Of a stretch of DNA of 64,000 nucleotides, positions 52,474 through 61,037 are shown piece by piece. The stretch comes from Olleya namhaensis (lineage in GTDB: Bacteria > Bacteroidota > Bacteroidia > Flavobacteriales > Flavobacteriaceae), in assembly GCF_900114005.1 (NCBI RefSeq), contig NZ_FORM01000009.1, forward strand, positions 41,806 through 105,805, read 5' to 3'. How positions within the stretch are numbered: position 1 is the first letter of the stretch; each line of letters opens with the position of its first letter. The position numbers and the translations under genes were made by a program. The notes beneath the pieces are model-generated. The model saw only the letters and a program-made list of their open reading frames with translations, did not search any database and was not told the DNA's origin.

Positions 52474-53598
52474 ATGAAAAACCTATTTCTTTTACTGCTA
52501 GTTTTCATTTTTAGCTGTAATAAAAACAATAACGTAGCACCCACACCTAATCTTGATGTAACTAAAAATCAAGTTGTAGCAAACGTAACTCCAATTCCGC
52601 TTGACGGAAAAAAAGCAACATATCTATATCATTTTGCATACACTTGTTTGGATCAAGAATATCCTAACAAACTAAATCAGGTTTTAGGAGATGACACATA
52701 TTTAAAAACACCACAGCAGTTACACCCTGCTTTTTATGGCTGTTTTGATTGGCACAGTTCTGTACATGGACATTGGACTTTGGTTAATATTTTAAAAGAT
52801 TTTCCTGATTTTGAATCTAGAGATGTTGTTTTAGCTAAGCTGAAAGCAACCTTAACAGAAACAAATATTTTAAAGGAAATAGACTATTTTGATGACCAAT
52901 ACAACAAAACATTTGAACGTACTTATGGTTGGGCTTGGCTACTTAAATTAGCTGAAAGCCTAAAAGAATGGGACACGCCGGAAGGCCAACAACTATCAAA
53001 AAACCTAGCCCCTTTAACAGCACTTATTGAGGAAAAATGCATCGCTTTTTTTAATAAATTAAATTATCCAATCCGTGTTGGAGAACATCCAAATACCGCT
53101 TTTGGGATGAGTTTTGCATTGGATTATGCTAAAAAATACAATCCAAAATTAGAACAGGTAATTATTGACAAAGCCAAAGTATTTTATTTAAAAGATGAAG
53201 GGTGCCCGATAACTTGGGAGCCTGGAGGTTTTGATTTTTTATCACCTTGCCTACAGGAAGCCTCACTTATGGCTAAAGTGTTACCAAAAACAGAGTACAT
53301 CAAATGGTTGGATGCGTTTTTACCTGATTTTAGACACAATCCATCACAATTTATAAACACTGTAGAAGTGGTTGATAAAACGGATGGTAAAATGGCACAT
53401 TTGGATGGTTTAAATTTTAGTCGCGCTTGGTGTTTGTATGAAATGGGCTTGATATTAGACAACCAAAATATGATGGCCTTAGCTAATACCCATTTTAATG
53501 CTAGCTATAATAAAATGGATTCTGGTGAATATGCTGGTGCGCATTGGTTAGCATCTTTTGCATTGTATGCTTTAAAATCTGGAACGCAAGAATTGTAA
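52474..53598 (+). CDS. DUF2891 lipoprotein
   Basis: 374 residues. Lipoprotein signal (FLLLLVFIFSC, cysteine near residue 15). The DUF2891 pattern is clear: LHPAFYGCFDWHSSVHGHWTLVNIL, RTYGWAWLLKLAESL, GEHPNTAFGMSFALDYA and HWLASFALYAL. The alpha/alpha toroid-like spacing of aromatic residues suggests a carbohydrate-active or related hydrolytic fold, but the activity is not known. A copy of the dispersed repeat TTCCGCTTGACGG lies inside at 52595-52607. Confidence 0.85.
   Translation: MKNLFLLLLVFIFSCNKNNNVAPTPNLDVTKNQVVANVTPIPLDGKKATYLYHFAYTCLDQEYPNKLNQVLGDDTYLKTPQQLHPAFYGCFDWHSSVHGHWTLVNILKDFPDFESRDVVLAKLKATLTETNILKEIDYFDDQYNKTFERTYGWAWLLKLAESLKEWDTPEGQQLSKNLAPLTALIEEKCIAFFNKLNYPIRVGEHPNTAFGMSFALDYAKKYNPKLEQVIIDKAKVFYLKDEGCPITWEPGGFDFLSPCLQEASLMAKVLPKTEYIKWLDAFLPDFRHNPSQFINTVEVVDKTDGKMAHLDGLNFSRAWCLYEMGLILDNQNMMALANTHFNASYNKMDSGEYAGAHWLASFALYALKSGTQEL
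52595..52607 (+). repeat. TTCCGCTTGACGG dispersed repeat, copy 3
   Basis: Identical to 12010-12022 and 13009-13021. Here it encodes part of IPLDGKK at the N-terminus of the DUF2891 lipoprotein, in the linker behind the lipobox. Confidence 0.5.
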
Positions 53599-53652
53599 CT
53601 AATTATTCCTTTTTTATACTAATAATATAACACCCATAAACCGTCTTTTAAA

Positions 53653-54345
53653 ATGTCAATGCCCATTATTGTTTTTCTAATAGCCTTTGCTATTGCAATT
53701 ATTATTTTATTAATCTATTATTTTAGTGCCAAAACAACCATTTTAAGACGATTAAAAAAAGTGGGTTTTAGTAGAATTGGTAGTCTACAAAATAACCGTT
53801 TTGCTAAAATAGAAGGTACTGCACTTAACATTGGAGATCCTTTAATAGCACCATTAAGCAAACGTAAATGCGTGTTTTATAAAATTAAAATTGAGAGAAA
53901 AGAAAGTAATGGTAAAAGCGCACATTGGAAAACAATAGTTAACGAAAAAAGAATTCAAGATTTTTTTGTTGAGCAAACAGGAGAGCGTCTTATTATTTTC
54001 CCGATGCAAGACCCAAAAAACTATTATGATTATTTAGATACGGATAAAACAGTAAGCTCTGGCACGTTTAAAGATCCCACCCCTGAATTTAAAGCACTTC
54101 TAGAAGCATATAATATTAAAACAGAATCTGTCTTTGGTTTAAATAAACAACTACGCTATACTGAAGCTATCGTAGAAGTTGGAGAACGCATAACTGTAGC
54201 GGGTCATGTCAAATGGATAAAACTAGACAATCCTGTAAAAAATTACAACTACTCAAGTATAGCATCCCTTACGGCTACAACCAATGAGAAAATTTTAATT
54301 ACGGATACACCCGAAGCATTGCGACCAAAACATGGTCGTGCGTAA
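53653..54345 (+). CDS. Membrane protein with GIDE-like domain
   Basis: 230 residues. One N-terminal helix (IIVFLIAFAIAIIILLIYYFS), then a cytoplasmic domain similar to the GIDE domain of eukaryotic MULAN-type ubiquitin ligases: FAKIEGTALNIGDPLIAPLSKRKCVFYKIKIER and, near the end, VEVGERITVAGHVKW. There is no RING domain. Such bacterial GIDE proteins have no known activity. It converges with the CBS gene (2-base gap). Confidence 0.65.
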   Translation: MSMPIIVFLIAFAIAIIILLIYYFSAKTTILRRLKKVGFSRIGSLQNNRFAKIEGTALNIGDPLIAPLSKRKCVFYKIKIERKESNGKSAHWKTIVNEKRIQDFFVEQTGERLIIFPMQDPKNYYDYLDTDKTVSSGTFKDPTPEFKALLEAYNIKTESVFGLNKQLRYTEAIVEVGERITVAGHVKWIKLDNPVKNYNYSSIASLTATTNEKILITDTPEALRPKHGRA

Positions 54346-54347
54346 CA

Positions 54348-54815
54348 CTATTTCCAGTTATGTCCTTTTAATTGCATAGCTGCTTTTAATATATCCTTTT
54401 GGCTAATTTGTCCTACTAATTTTCCGTCTTCTACTATTGGAAAACGTCTGCGTTTAGATTCTAAAAAACGATTAGCAGCATCAAAGACATTAAGATTTCC
54501 GTCTATTGTTTCTACATTTTTTGCCATATGTTGCTCCACGCTATTATTTTGTGTCGGCATATTATAATATCTACTTTCACTAATTTGTTTAATACAATCA
54601 CCTTCAGAGATAATACCAATTAATTCGTTTTTTTCATTAACCACCGGACCTCCAGAAATCTTGTATTTAATCAATGTATCTATTACTTCTTCTACGCTTT
54701 GTGTTGCTTTAAAAGTTATTAAATCTCTTGTCATGTAATCACTAACCTTTAAGGATTGATTACTTTCTGCTTGTTGTTGTCCTTTTCTAGGACCTTCAAA
54801 ACTTTTAATTCCCAT
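54348..54815 (-). CDS. CBS-pair protein
   Basis: 155 residues. Two CBS domains: DYMTRDLITFKATQSVEEVIDTLIKYKISGGPVVNEKNELIGIISEGD (about 27-74) and a second from about 90 to 150, with RRRFPIVEDGKLVGQISQKDIL. CBS pairs bind adenine nucleotides. With no catalytic partner it may be a small energy-state sensor. It is divergent from the large M28 peptidase. Confidence 0.9.
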   Translation of the reverse strand: MGIKSFEGPRKGQQQAESNQSLKVSDYMTRDLITFKATQSVEEVIDTLIKYKISGGPVVNEKNELIGIISEGDCIKQISESRYYNMPTQNNSVEQHMAKNVETIDGNLNVFDAANRFLESKRRRFPIVEDGKLVGQISQKDILKAAMQLKGHNWK

Positions 54816-54927
54816 ACCTGTTATTTTTTATTTCACTTAAAGTTACTGATTTTAAAGCATTTAACCTAAACCGTTAACACACGCAATATTTTACTACTTT
54901 TATATCAACTAATTAACCATCCTTAAA

Positions 54928-57228
54928 ATGTTAAAAAAAGCGCTTGCTATACTTATAATTATTCTTGCTGTTTACGCCAGTTTTGATGCTTTATTACCTA
55001 ATAAAATTTCAGATTTAGAGACCCCCTTAAATCAATTTTCTACAGAACGTGCTTTAATTCAATTAGCCGAAATCTCTAAAAAACCACATTATACGGGTAG
55101 CGAGGAGCACACTAAGGTGAGAAACTATATTGTTTCAGAATTAGAAAAATTAGGATTAGAGCCCCAACTTCAAGAAGGTTACACTATAAGTAAATGGGGT
55201 AATTTAGCAAAACCAATAAACATACTTGCAAGAATAAAAGGAACTGCAAATACTAAAGCATTAATGTTATTAACGCATTACGATAGTAATCCACATAGTG
55301 CCATTGGTGCTAGTGACGCTGGTTCTGGAGTGGTAACAATTCTGGAAGGTTTACGTGCTTTTTTAGCAGATGGAAAACAGCCCAAAAATGATATTATAAT
55401 TGGTATTACGGATGCTGAAGAATTAGGTTTAAATGGTGCCGATTTATTTGTTAACCAACACCACTGGGCAAAAGACATTGGTTTAGTTTTAAATTTTGAA
55501 GCTAGAGGAAGCGGTGGACCCAGTTACATGCTGATAGAAACTAATGGTGGAAATGCCAATTTAATGAAACAATTTGTAGCTGCACACCCTAAATTTCCTG
55601 TCGCAAACTCATTAGCTTATAGCATATACAAAATGTTGCCAAATGATACCGACTTAACTGTTTTTAGACGTGATGGAAATATAGAGGGTTTCAACTTTGC
55701 TTTTATTGATGATCATTTTGATTATCATACAAAAATGGATAATTACGAGCGTTTAGACAGAAACACCTTGGAACATCAGGGCAGTTACATCATGCCTTTA
55801 TTACATCATTTTAGCCAAGCAAATTTAGACCAAGTTAAAAGTACAGAAGACTATATTTACTTTAATGTTCCATTTTTTAACACTGTAATCTACCCTTTTA
55901 GTTGGATTATTCCAATGCTAATATGGGCTATTGTACTTTTTATAGGATTAATTATTTACGGTTTCAGAAACCGAAAACTTCAACTTAAAGTTATCAAAAC
56001 AGGATTTAATTCCTTTCTGTTAAGTTTAATCACTAGTGGAATAATTGGTTATTTTGGATGGTCATTACTACTACTTATATATCCTGAGTATAAAGAATTA
56101 CTTCATGGTTTTACTTACAACGGTCACACCTATATTTGTTTTTTTGTTTTAATAACACTGGCGATAAGTTTTATGTTTTATCGTAATACATATAAAGTAA
56201 ACAACACTGTTAGTTTATTGGTTGCTCCTTTAACATTGTGGCTTATAATTTGTACTGCAATTGCATTAAAATTGGAAGGTGCCAGCTTTTTTATTATTCC
56301 GGTATACTTTAGTTTAGCCGCCTTTTTTGTTTTACTTAAACAAAAACAACCTAATAGTTTCCTTTTAACAATATTGTGCATCCCAACGTTATTTATACTT
56401 GCGCCTTTTGTAAAAATGTTTCCCGTTGGTTTAGGACTAAAAATGCTAGTGGCTAGTGCAGTATTAGTCGTGTTAATCTTTGGATTATGCCTACCCGTTT
56501 TTGGACAATTAAAACATAAAAAAAGATGGAGTTATATGTTCTTTTTCTTCGGAATAGTTGCCTTTTTCATGGCACATTTTAATTCCGCATTTACACCCGA
56601 CACACCAAAACCAAATAGCCTAGTCTACACACTGGATTTAGACAATAACACCGCACTTTGGGCAACTTATGACAAAACACTAGATAGTTATACTCAAAAC
56701 TTTTTAGGTAGCACACCAAAAGAAGCCTCTGAGTTAAATAAAAATACTTTTGGTAGTAAATATGCGTCAGGTTACACTTATGCTTCCAGCGCTCCTGTAA
56801 AGGTTATTCCGTCACCTAAAATAGAAGTCAGTAATGATACTATAATTAACAACACCCGCTTTTTTAATATTTGCGTTATGCCACAACGCGATGTTCAGCG
56901 TATGGAGCTGTTTTCAGATTCTACCAATCTATTTAAATCTTTTAAAATTAATGGTGTAGAAGCTTACCGTGATAAAGGGGACTCATTAGTCTTTCAAAAC
57001 AGGAAGCGCAATAGACTTTTTAGTTTTTATGTTGAAAAAGGTCAGATGTTGGACATGCAAATTAGCGTTCCTAAAAATCAAAAAACGGAGCTACAACTTT
57101 TTGAAGCCTCTTTTGACTTGTTAGAAAACGATCATTTTAGTATACCTCCAAGAAGTCCAAATATGATTCCTAAGCCGTTTGTTTTAAATGACGCGGTCTT
57201 AGTAAAAAAGACAATTACCATAGAATAA
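54928..57228 (+). CDS. Large membrane M28-family peptidase
   Basis: 766 residues. One N-terminal helix is followed by an M28 peptidase domain (about 45-300) with the di-zinc ligands in THYDSNPHSAIGASDAGSG, GITDAEELG, NFEARGSGG and the final His in DDHFDYHTKMDN. Eight or so membrane helices follow (about 320-550), then a periplasmic beta domain of about 200 residues. This is the Fxna/ERMP1-like layout known in eukaryotes and Bacteroidota. Likely a membrane-bound aminopeptidase or hydrolase with unknown substrate. Confidence 0.88.
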   Translation: MLKKALAILIIILAVYASFDALLPNKISDLETPLNQFSTERALIQLAEISKKPHYTGSEEHTKVRNYIVSELEKLGLEPQLQEGYTISKWGNLAKPINILARIKGTANTKALMLLTHYDSNPHSAIGASDAGSGVVTILEGLRAFLADGKQPKNDIIIGITDAEELGLNGADLFVNQHHWAKDIGLVLNFEARGSGGPSYMLIETNGGNANLMKQFVAAHPKFPVANSLAYSIYKMLPNDTDLTVFRRDGNIEGFNFAFIDDHFDYHTKMDNYERLDRNTLEHQGSYIMPLLHHFSQANLDQVKSTEDYIYFNVPFFNTVIYPFSWIIPMLIWAIVLFIGLIIYGFRNRKLQLKVIKTGFNSFLLSLITSGIIGYFGWSLLLLIYPEYKELLHGFTYNGHTYICFFVLITLAISFMFYRNTYKVNNTVSLLVAPLTLWLIICTAIALKLEGASFFIIPVYFSLAAFFVLLKQKQPNSFLLTILCIPTLFILAPFVKMFPVGLGLKMLVASAVLVVLIFGLCLPVFGQLKHKKRWSYMFFFFGIVAFFMAHFNSAFTPDTPKPNSLVYTLDLDNNTALWATYDKTLDSYTQNFLGSTPKEASELNKNTFGSKYASGYTYASSAPVKVIPSPKIEVSNDTIINNTRFFNICVMPQRDVQRMELFSDSTNLFKSFKINGVEAYRDKGDSLVFQNRKRNRLFSFYVEKGQMLDMQISVPKNQKTELQLFEASFDLLENDHFSIPPRSPNMIPKPFVLNDAVLVKKTITIE

Positions 57229-57279
57229 TAACAACTCATTAATTAATAACCCTTTAAGACAAAACATGAAATATTTTCA

Positions 57280-57287
57280 TAGTTTTG
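57280..57287 (+). promoter_or_regulatory. -7 element TAGTTTTG
   Basis: TAnnTTTG, 20 bases before ATG 57308. It lies inside the longer frame that starts at 57266, which supports the later start. Confidence 0.5.
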
Positions 57288-57307
57288 ACGCAATTAAAAT
57301 TATAACA

Positions 57308-58006
57308 ATGAAAAAGATACTTTACTTAGCTGTTTTTGGTTTCTGTTTAGGAGCAAATGCACAATCTAATGACGCATTAACAAAGCACTACGAAGCTTAT
57401 TACAAACAAATGAAAGCCCAAGGTGATGTTCAGGGTTTGATAAATGCTATTACACATCTAAATGTGCTAAAACCATCCGAAGCAAGAAAAGACACCTTAG
57501 CTTATATTTATTTAAAAGAAGGGAAATTTAACCAAGCTTTAAACACTATTGGTGCAGAACAAAAATCTACGGATTCTGAAATGGCGTTAGAAGTAAAAGC
57601 AGTAGCGTTAAAATCTTTAGGCAATATGGAAGGTTCTATACCTTTTTTCAAAGCTATTTATGACAAAAATAAAAATGCACAGGTAGCTTATGAGTTGGCA
57701 GAGCTTAATTTAAATCTGAATAAACTTACTGAAGCTAAAAAATATATAGACTTAGGATTAACAAATGTAAAAGATAATCAGGGTAAAAGTTTTTACGAAA
57801 CACAACAACCATATAAAGTGTCATTAAAATCTGCTTTTTATTATCTTGATGCTTTAGTACAATTTAACCAAAACAAAGAGGCCAACAAACCAGCTGCTTT
57901 ATTACTATTAGATAAAGCATTAGCTATTGAGCCACAATTTAACATGGCTTTAATTGCTAAAAACGCATTATCACCACAAACCCAATCAACAGAAACTAAA
58001 GAATAA
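57308..58006 (+). CDS. Exported TPR-like protein
   Basis: 232 residues from ATG 57308 (MKKILYLAVFGFCLGANAQ signal peptide); the 57266 start would put 14 residues in front of the signal. The mature part is made of TPR-like helical pairs (LAYIYLKEGKFNQALNTIG, GSIPFFKAIYDKNKNAQVAYELAELNL, LLLDKALAIEPQFNMALIA). Probably a periplasmic scaffold; partner unknown. Ends at a strong hairpin. Confidence 0.8.
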   Translation: MKKILYLAVFGFCLGANAQSNDALTKHYEAYYKQMKAQGDVQGLINAITHLNVLKPSEARKDTLAYIYLKEGKFNQALNTIGAEQKSTDSEMALEVKAVALKSLGNMEGSIPFFKAIYDKNKNAQVAYELAELNLNLNKLTEAKKYIDLGLTNVKDNQGKSFYETQQPYKVSLKSAFYYLDALVQFNQNKEANKPAALLLLDKALAIEPQFNMALIAKNALSPQTQSTETKE

Positions 58007-58025
58007 TTTAGTTTGTATTACAAAT

Positions 58026-58056
58026 AAAAAAGCCTTCCAAATTGGAAGGCTTTTTT
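58026..58056. terminator. Bidirectional terminator
   Basis: AAAAAAGCCTTCCAA / TTGGAAGGCTTTTTT, a 15-bp perfect inverted repeat with a minimal loop, between convergent genes. Confidence 0.92.
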
Positions 58057-58074
58057 AATATATAAAACTGAGAT

Positions 58075-60021
58075 TTATTTTACTATAATAAATTCACTTC
58101 TTCTGTTTAATTGATGTTCTGACTCACTACACTTAACACCATCACTACATTTGTTACGTAGTTGTGTTTCTCCATAACCTTGTCCTGTTAATCTAGCTCT
58201 GCTAATACCTCCTACAGTCACTAAATATTCAATTGTAGACTTAGCTCTTCTGTCTGATAAATCAATGTTATATTGATCCGTGTTACGACTATCTGTATGA
58301 GATCTTACATCTATATTTACATTAGGATACACATACATAAAGTCAATTACCTTACGTAACTCAACCTCTGCATCTTTTGTGATAAAAGATTTATCTAAAT
58401 CAAAGTAAATAAGATTTATTCCCAACAACGGTGCAATATCTGTTCCTAACGGAGCAGGTAATTCGTCTTGTTTTTTCATAAATAATGTACGCTCCATTGA
58501 TCCAGTAATATTTGGCGTATTAAATACTTTTTCAGCAGTAGAATACGTTTCTTTTGTAGATCTTATAGAATACCCTTTTGAACAATCTAAGGTAAAATCG
58601 AAACTACCATCTGTTCTAGATGTTTTTTCGTTTATTACTTTATTGTTTTCGTCTAATAAGTATACCGTTGCATTTCCAATTGGCTGATCGTTTTCTTTAT
58701 TTAAAACAACACCATTAATAGCTTGCTCACATCTTGAAATAATTGGTTTAAACATTTTAAAACTATAAATATCATCAAAACCTTTACCTCCTTCTCTATT
58801 AGATGCAAAATAACCTAAACTAGTTTCACTATCAATTATAAAAGTGAAATCATCTTCAGGGCTATTAACAGGTCTTCCTAAATTAAAAACATCTCCAATT
58901 TTGTCATCATTTAATTCTGAAACAAAAACGTCTAATCCTCCTAATCCAACATGACCGTCAGAAGCAAAATACAACTTGTTATCTTGACTAATAAAAGGGA
59001 ATGTTTCTCTTCCTTCTGTATTAATCTTATCACCAAGATTTATAATATCTCCAAAAACACTATCTTTTATAGCCACTTTATACAAATCAGAAAGTCCTCT
59101 AGTACCTGGCATATCACTTGCAAAATATAATGTTTTTTCGTCTGGACTTAACGTTGGGTGTGCAACTGAATACTCATCACTATTAAAAGGTAGTTCTTGA
59201 ACATCCCAATTAGTATTTCCTGAATCTATTCTTGTACCTCTGTATAGTTTTAATCTGTTTGTACCGTCTTCATCTTCCTTATAGTCTTTATCCGTATAGT
59301 TGTTTCTAGTAAAGTACATAGTTAACCCATCCTTTGTAAAAGCTGCAGTAGACTCATGATAAATAGAATTTACTGTACTACTAAATTTAGAACTACTTGT
59401 TTTAAGTACTTCTGTACTGTTTAACTTGTAAAGATCTAAAAATGGTTGTTCATTCCAATCATGTACTCTTTTTGCTGCGCTTCTTTGCTGTCTGTTAGAA
59501 GAATAAATTAAACTCCCTTGATAAAAAGATGGTGCAAAATCTGATAATTCTGAATTGAAATCTACATTTACAAGTTCAAAACGTCCTGATTGCATTTCTA
59601 TTTCTTCCAAATAGTTTCTTTCATTAACAAACAAATTAGCACGATAATCTTCACCTTTAGCTTGGTGAAATTTTTCCATAGCGTTATCTGATGCTAAATA
59701 TCTTTTATCACTTTTCAATGATAAAGCGTAGCGATAGATGTACTCCGATGGAATACTATCTGAAGATTGCATTAATTGACCGTACCATTTAGCTGCGTTT
59801 GTATAGTCTGCATTAAAATAATAAGAATCCCCTAAGTTTTTTAATAACTCTGCAGATTTAACGCCTTTATTAGAAGCTCTCAAATAAGATTGTCTTGCCT
59901 CTATATAGGCTAGCTTTTCAAATTCCTTATTACCTTCTTTTACAGCCTTCTTTTCTTGAGCCGATAAAACATTTATTGAAAGAAAAAATAAGCTAATATA
60001 AATTGTAATTATTTTTTTCAT
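58075..60021 (-). CDS. OmpA-family protein with TPR and PD40 propeller (PorE-like)
   Basis: 648 residues. Signal peptide, TPR region (about 25-125), PD40/WD40-like propeller (about 160-420, with FAPSFYQGSLIYSSNR, HPTLSPDEKTLYFASD, FPFISQDNKLYFASDG), a carboxypeptidase-regulatory-like Ig domain (about 435-505, INGVVLNKENDQPIGNATVYL) and a C-terminal OmpA domain (about 530-648, LIYFDLDKSFITKDAEVELRKVI, SHTDSRNTDQYNIDLSDRRAKST). The same order is found in the T9SS component PorE, which binds peptidoglycan. It lies 18 bases after the SprF-like gene and is the last gene of the surface module. Confidence 0.88.
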   Translation of the reverse strand: MKKIITIYISLFFLSINVLSAQEKKAVKEGNKEFEKLAYIEARQSYLRASNKGVKSAELLKNLGDSYYFNADYTNAAKWYGQLMQSSDSIPSEYIYRYALSLKSDKRYLASDNAMEKFHQAKGEDYRANLFVNERNYLEEIEMQSGRFELVNVDFNSELSDFAPSFYQGSLIYSSNRQQRSAAKRVHDWNEQPFLDLYKLNSTEVLKTSSSKFSSTVNSIYHESTAAFTKDGLTMYFTRNNYTDKDYKEDEDGTNRLKLYRGTRIDSGNTNWDVQELPFNSDEYSVAHPTLSPDEKTLYFASDMPGTRGLSDLYKVAIKDSVFGDIINLGDKINTEGRETFPFISQDNKLYFASDGHVGLGGLDVFVSELNDDKIGDVFNLGRPVNSPEDDFTFIIDSETSLGYFASNREGGKGFDDIYSFKMFKPIISRCEQAINGVVLNKENDQPIGNATVYLLDENNKVINEKTSRTDGSFDFTLDCSKGYSIRSTKETYSTAEKVFNTPNITGSMERTLFMKKQDELPAPLGTDIAPLLGINLIYFDLDKSFITKDAEVELRKVIDFMYVYPNVNIDVRSHTDSRNTDQYNIDLSDRRAKSTIEYLVTVGGISRARLTGQGYGETQLRNKCSDGVKCSESEHQLNRRSEFIIVK

Positions 60022-60039
60022 GTTGATTAGTTTTTGGGA

Positions 60040-60984
60040 TTAGAAAAATCTTGGCGAGATCATACGGTTATTTCTTTTAAATAATTCAAACCTTAGAAAT
60101 ATTTCATAAGAACCATCATTAAATTGCTTTAACTCTGTAGTCTCTCTATCATAAGCAACACCTAACATGATTTGATCTGATACTTGAAACCCAGCCATAG
60201 CACTTAAAGCAGCACTCCAACGATAAGCCAAACCTAATGTTAACTTTTCTTTGATTAAAAAGTTACCCGATAAATCAACTTGAAGTGGCGCACCGTCCAC
60301 AACCTTAACTAAGGCAGAAGGCTTAAACTTTAAATCTGTATTAAGATCAAATGTTCTACCTGCCATAAGGTAAAAATTGATTCTTTCTTTAGCAGTTGCA
60401 AATGAATTATTGTTTGCTGCATTTTGGTCAAAGTGTTCTGTCTCTAAAATGTTTGGAGCACTTAAACCTAAATAGAATTTATCTGTGTAATAATAAAGAC
60501 CTAAACCAAATTGAGGAGAAAATTTATTATCAACATTAATTTCTGTATTAGCATCTCCTGGATTAAAAGCACCAGTATTTAACCTATTAGTATCAATGTT
60601 AAGTAAATGAGCACCGGCTTTAATACCTAACGCCAATTTAGCATCATTAGCTAAGTCAAGCGTATAACTAAACGATAGATCGATATAAGTTTCGCTAGTA
60701 ATAAATATCTCATCTTGAGTGACGTTAAGACCTAAACCTACTTTTTCTCCTACAGGTGAATGCAATGAAGCTGTAAACGTGTCTGGAGCACCGTCTAAAC
60801 CTACCCATTGTGTCCTGTATAAACCAACAAAACTTAATACATCTCTAGAACCCGCATACGCTGGGTTAACACTAAGCGTGTTGTACATGTATTGAGTGTA
60901 TTGAGCATCTTGCTGCGCATAACTTTGGTTAGAATAAAATCCTAAACCCATTAAGGCTAAAATAACTATGCAGTAATTTTTCAT
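60040..60984 (-). CDS. PorP/SprF-family outer-membrane protein
   Basis: 314 residues. A signal peptide (IVILALMGLGFYSNQSYAQ) is followed by QDAQYTQYMYNTLSVNPAYAGSRD, the signature start of PorP/SprF proteins, and a 14-strand-like barrel with alternating strands. In Flavobacterium johnsoniae SprF is needed for secretion of the adhesin SprB and its relatives pair with type B sorting-domain cargo. The adhesin gene directly upstream carries such a domain, so this protein is probably its dedicated export/anchoring partner. Confidence 0.92.
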   Translation of the reverse strand: MKNYCIVILALMGLGFYSNQSYAQQDAQYTQYMYNTLSVNPAYAGSRDVLSFVGLYRTQWVGLDGAPDTFTASLHSPVGEKVGLGLNVTQDEIFITSETYIDLSFSYTLDLANDAKLALGIKAGAHLLNIDTNRLNTGAFNPGDANTEINVDNKFSPQFGLGLYYYTDKFYLGLSAPNILETEHFDQNAANNNSFATAKERINFYLMAGRTFDLNTDLKFKPSALVKVVDGAPLQVDLSGNFLIKEKLTLGLAYRWSAALSAMAGFQVSDQIMLGVAYDRETTELKQFNDGSYEIFLRFELFKRNNRMISPRFF

Positions 60985-61001
60985 GTTTTTTATAAGTTTA
61001 A

Positions 61002-61027
61002 ACCAGTAACTCTTTCGAGTTACTGGT
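61002..61027 (-). terminator. Stem-loop between adhesin and SprF-like gene
   Basis: ACCAGTAACTC / GAGTTACTGGT, an 11-bp perfect stem with a 4-base loop. It lies 10 bases after the adhesin stop and 17 bases before the SprF start on the minus strand. There is only a weak T run after it, so it may be a partial terminator or an mRNA end-protecting structure that sets different levels of the two proteins. Confidence 0.55.
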
Positions 61028-61037
61028 ATTTGATAAT

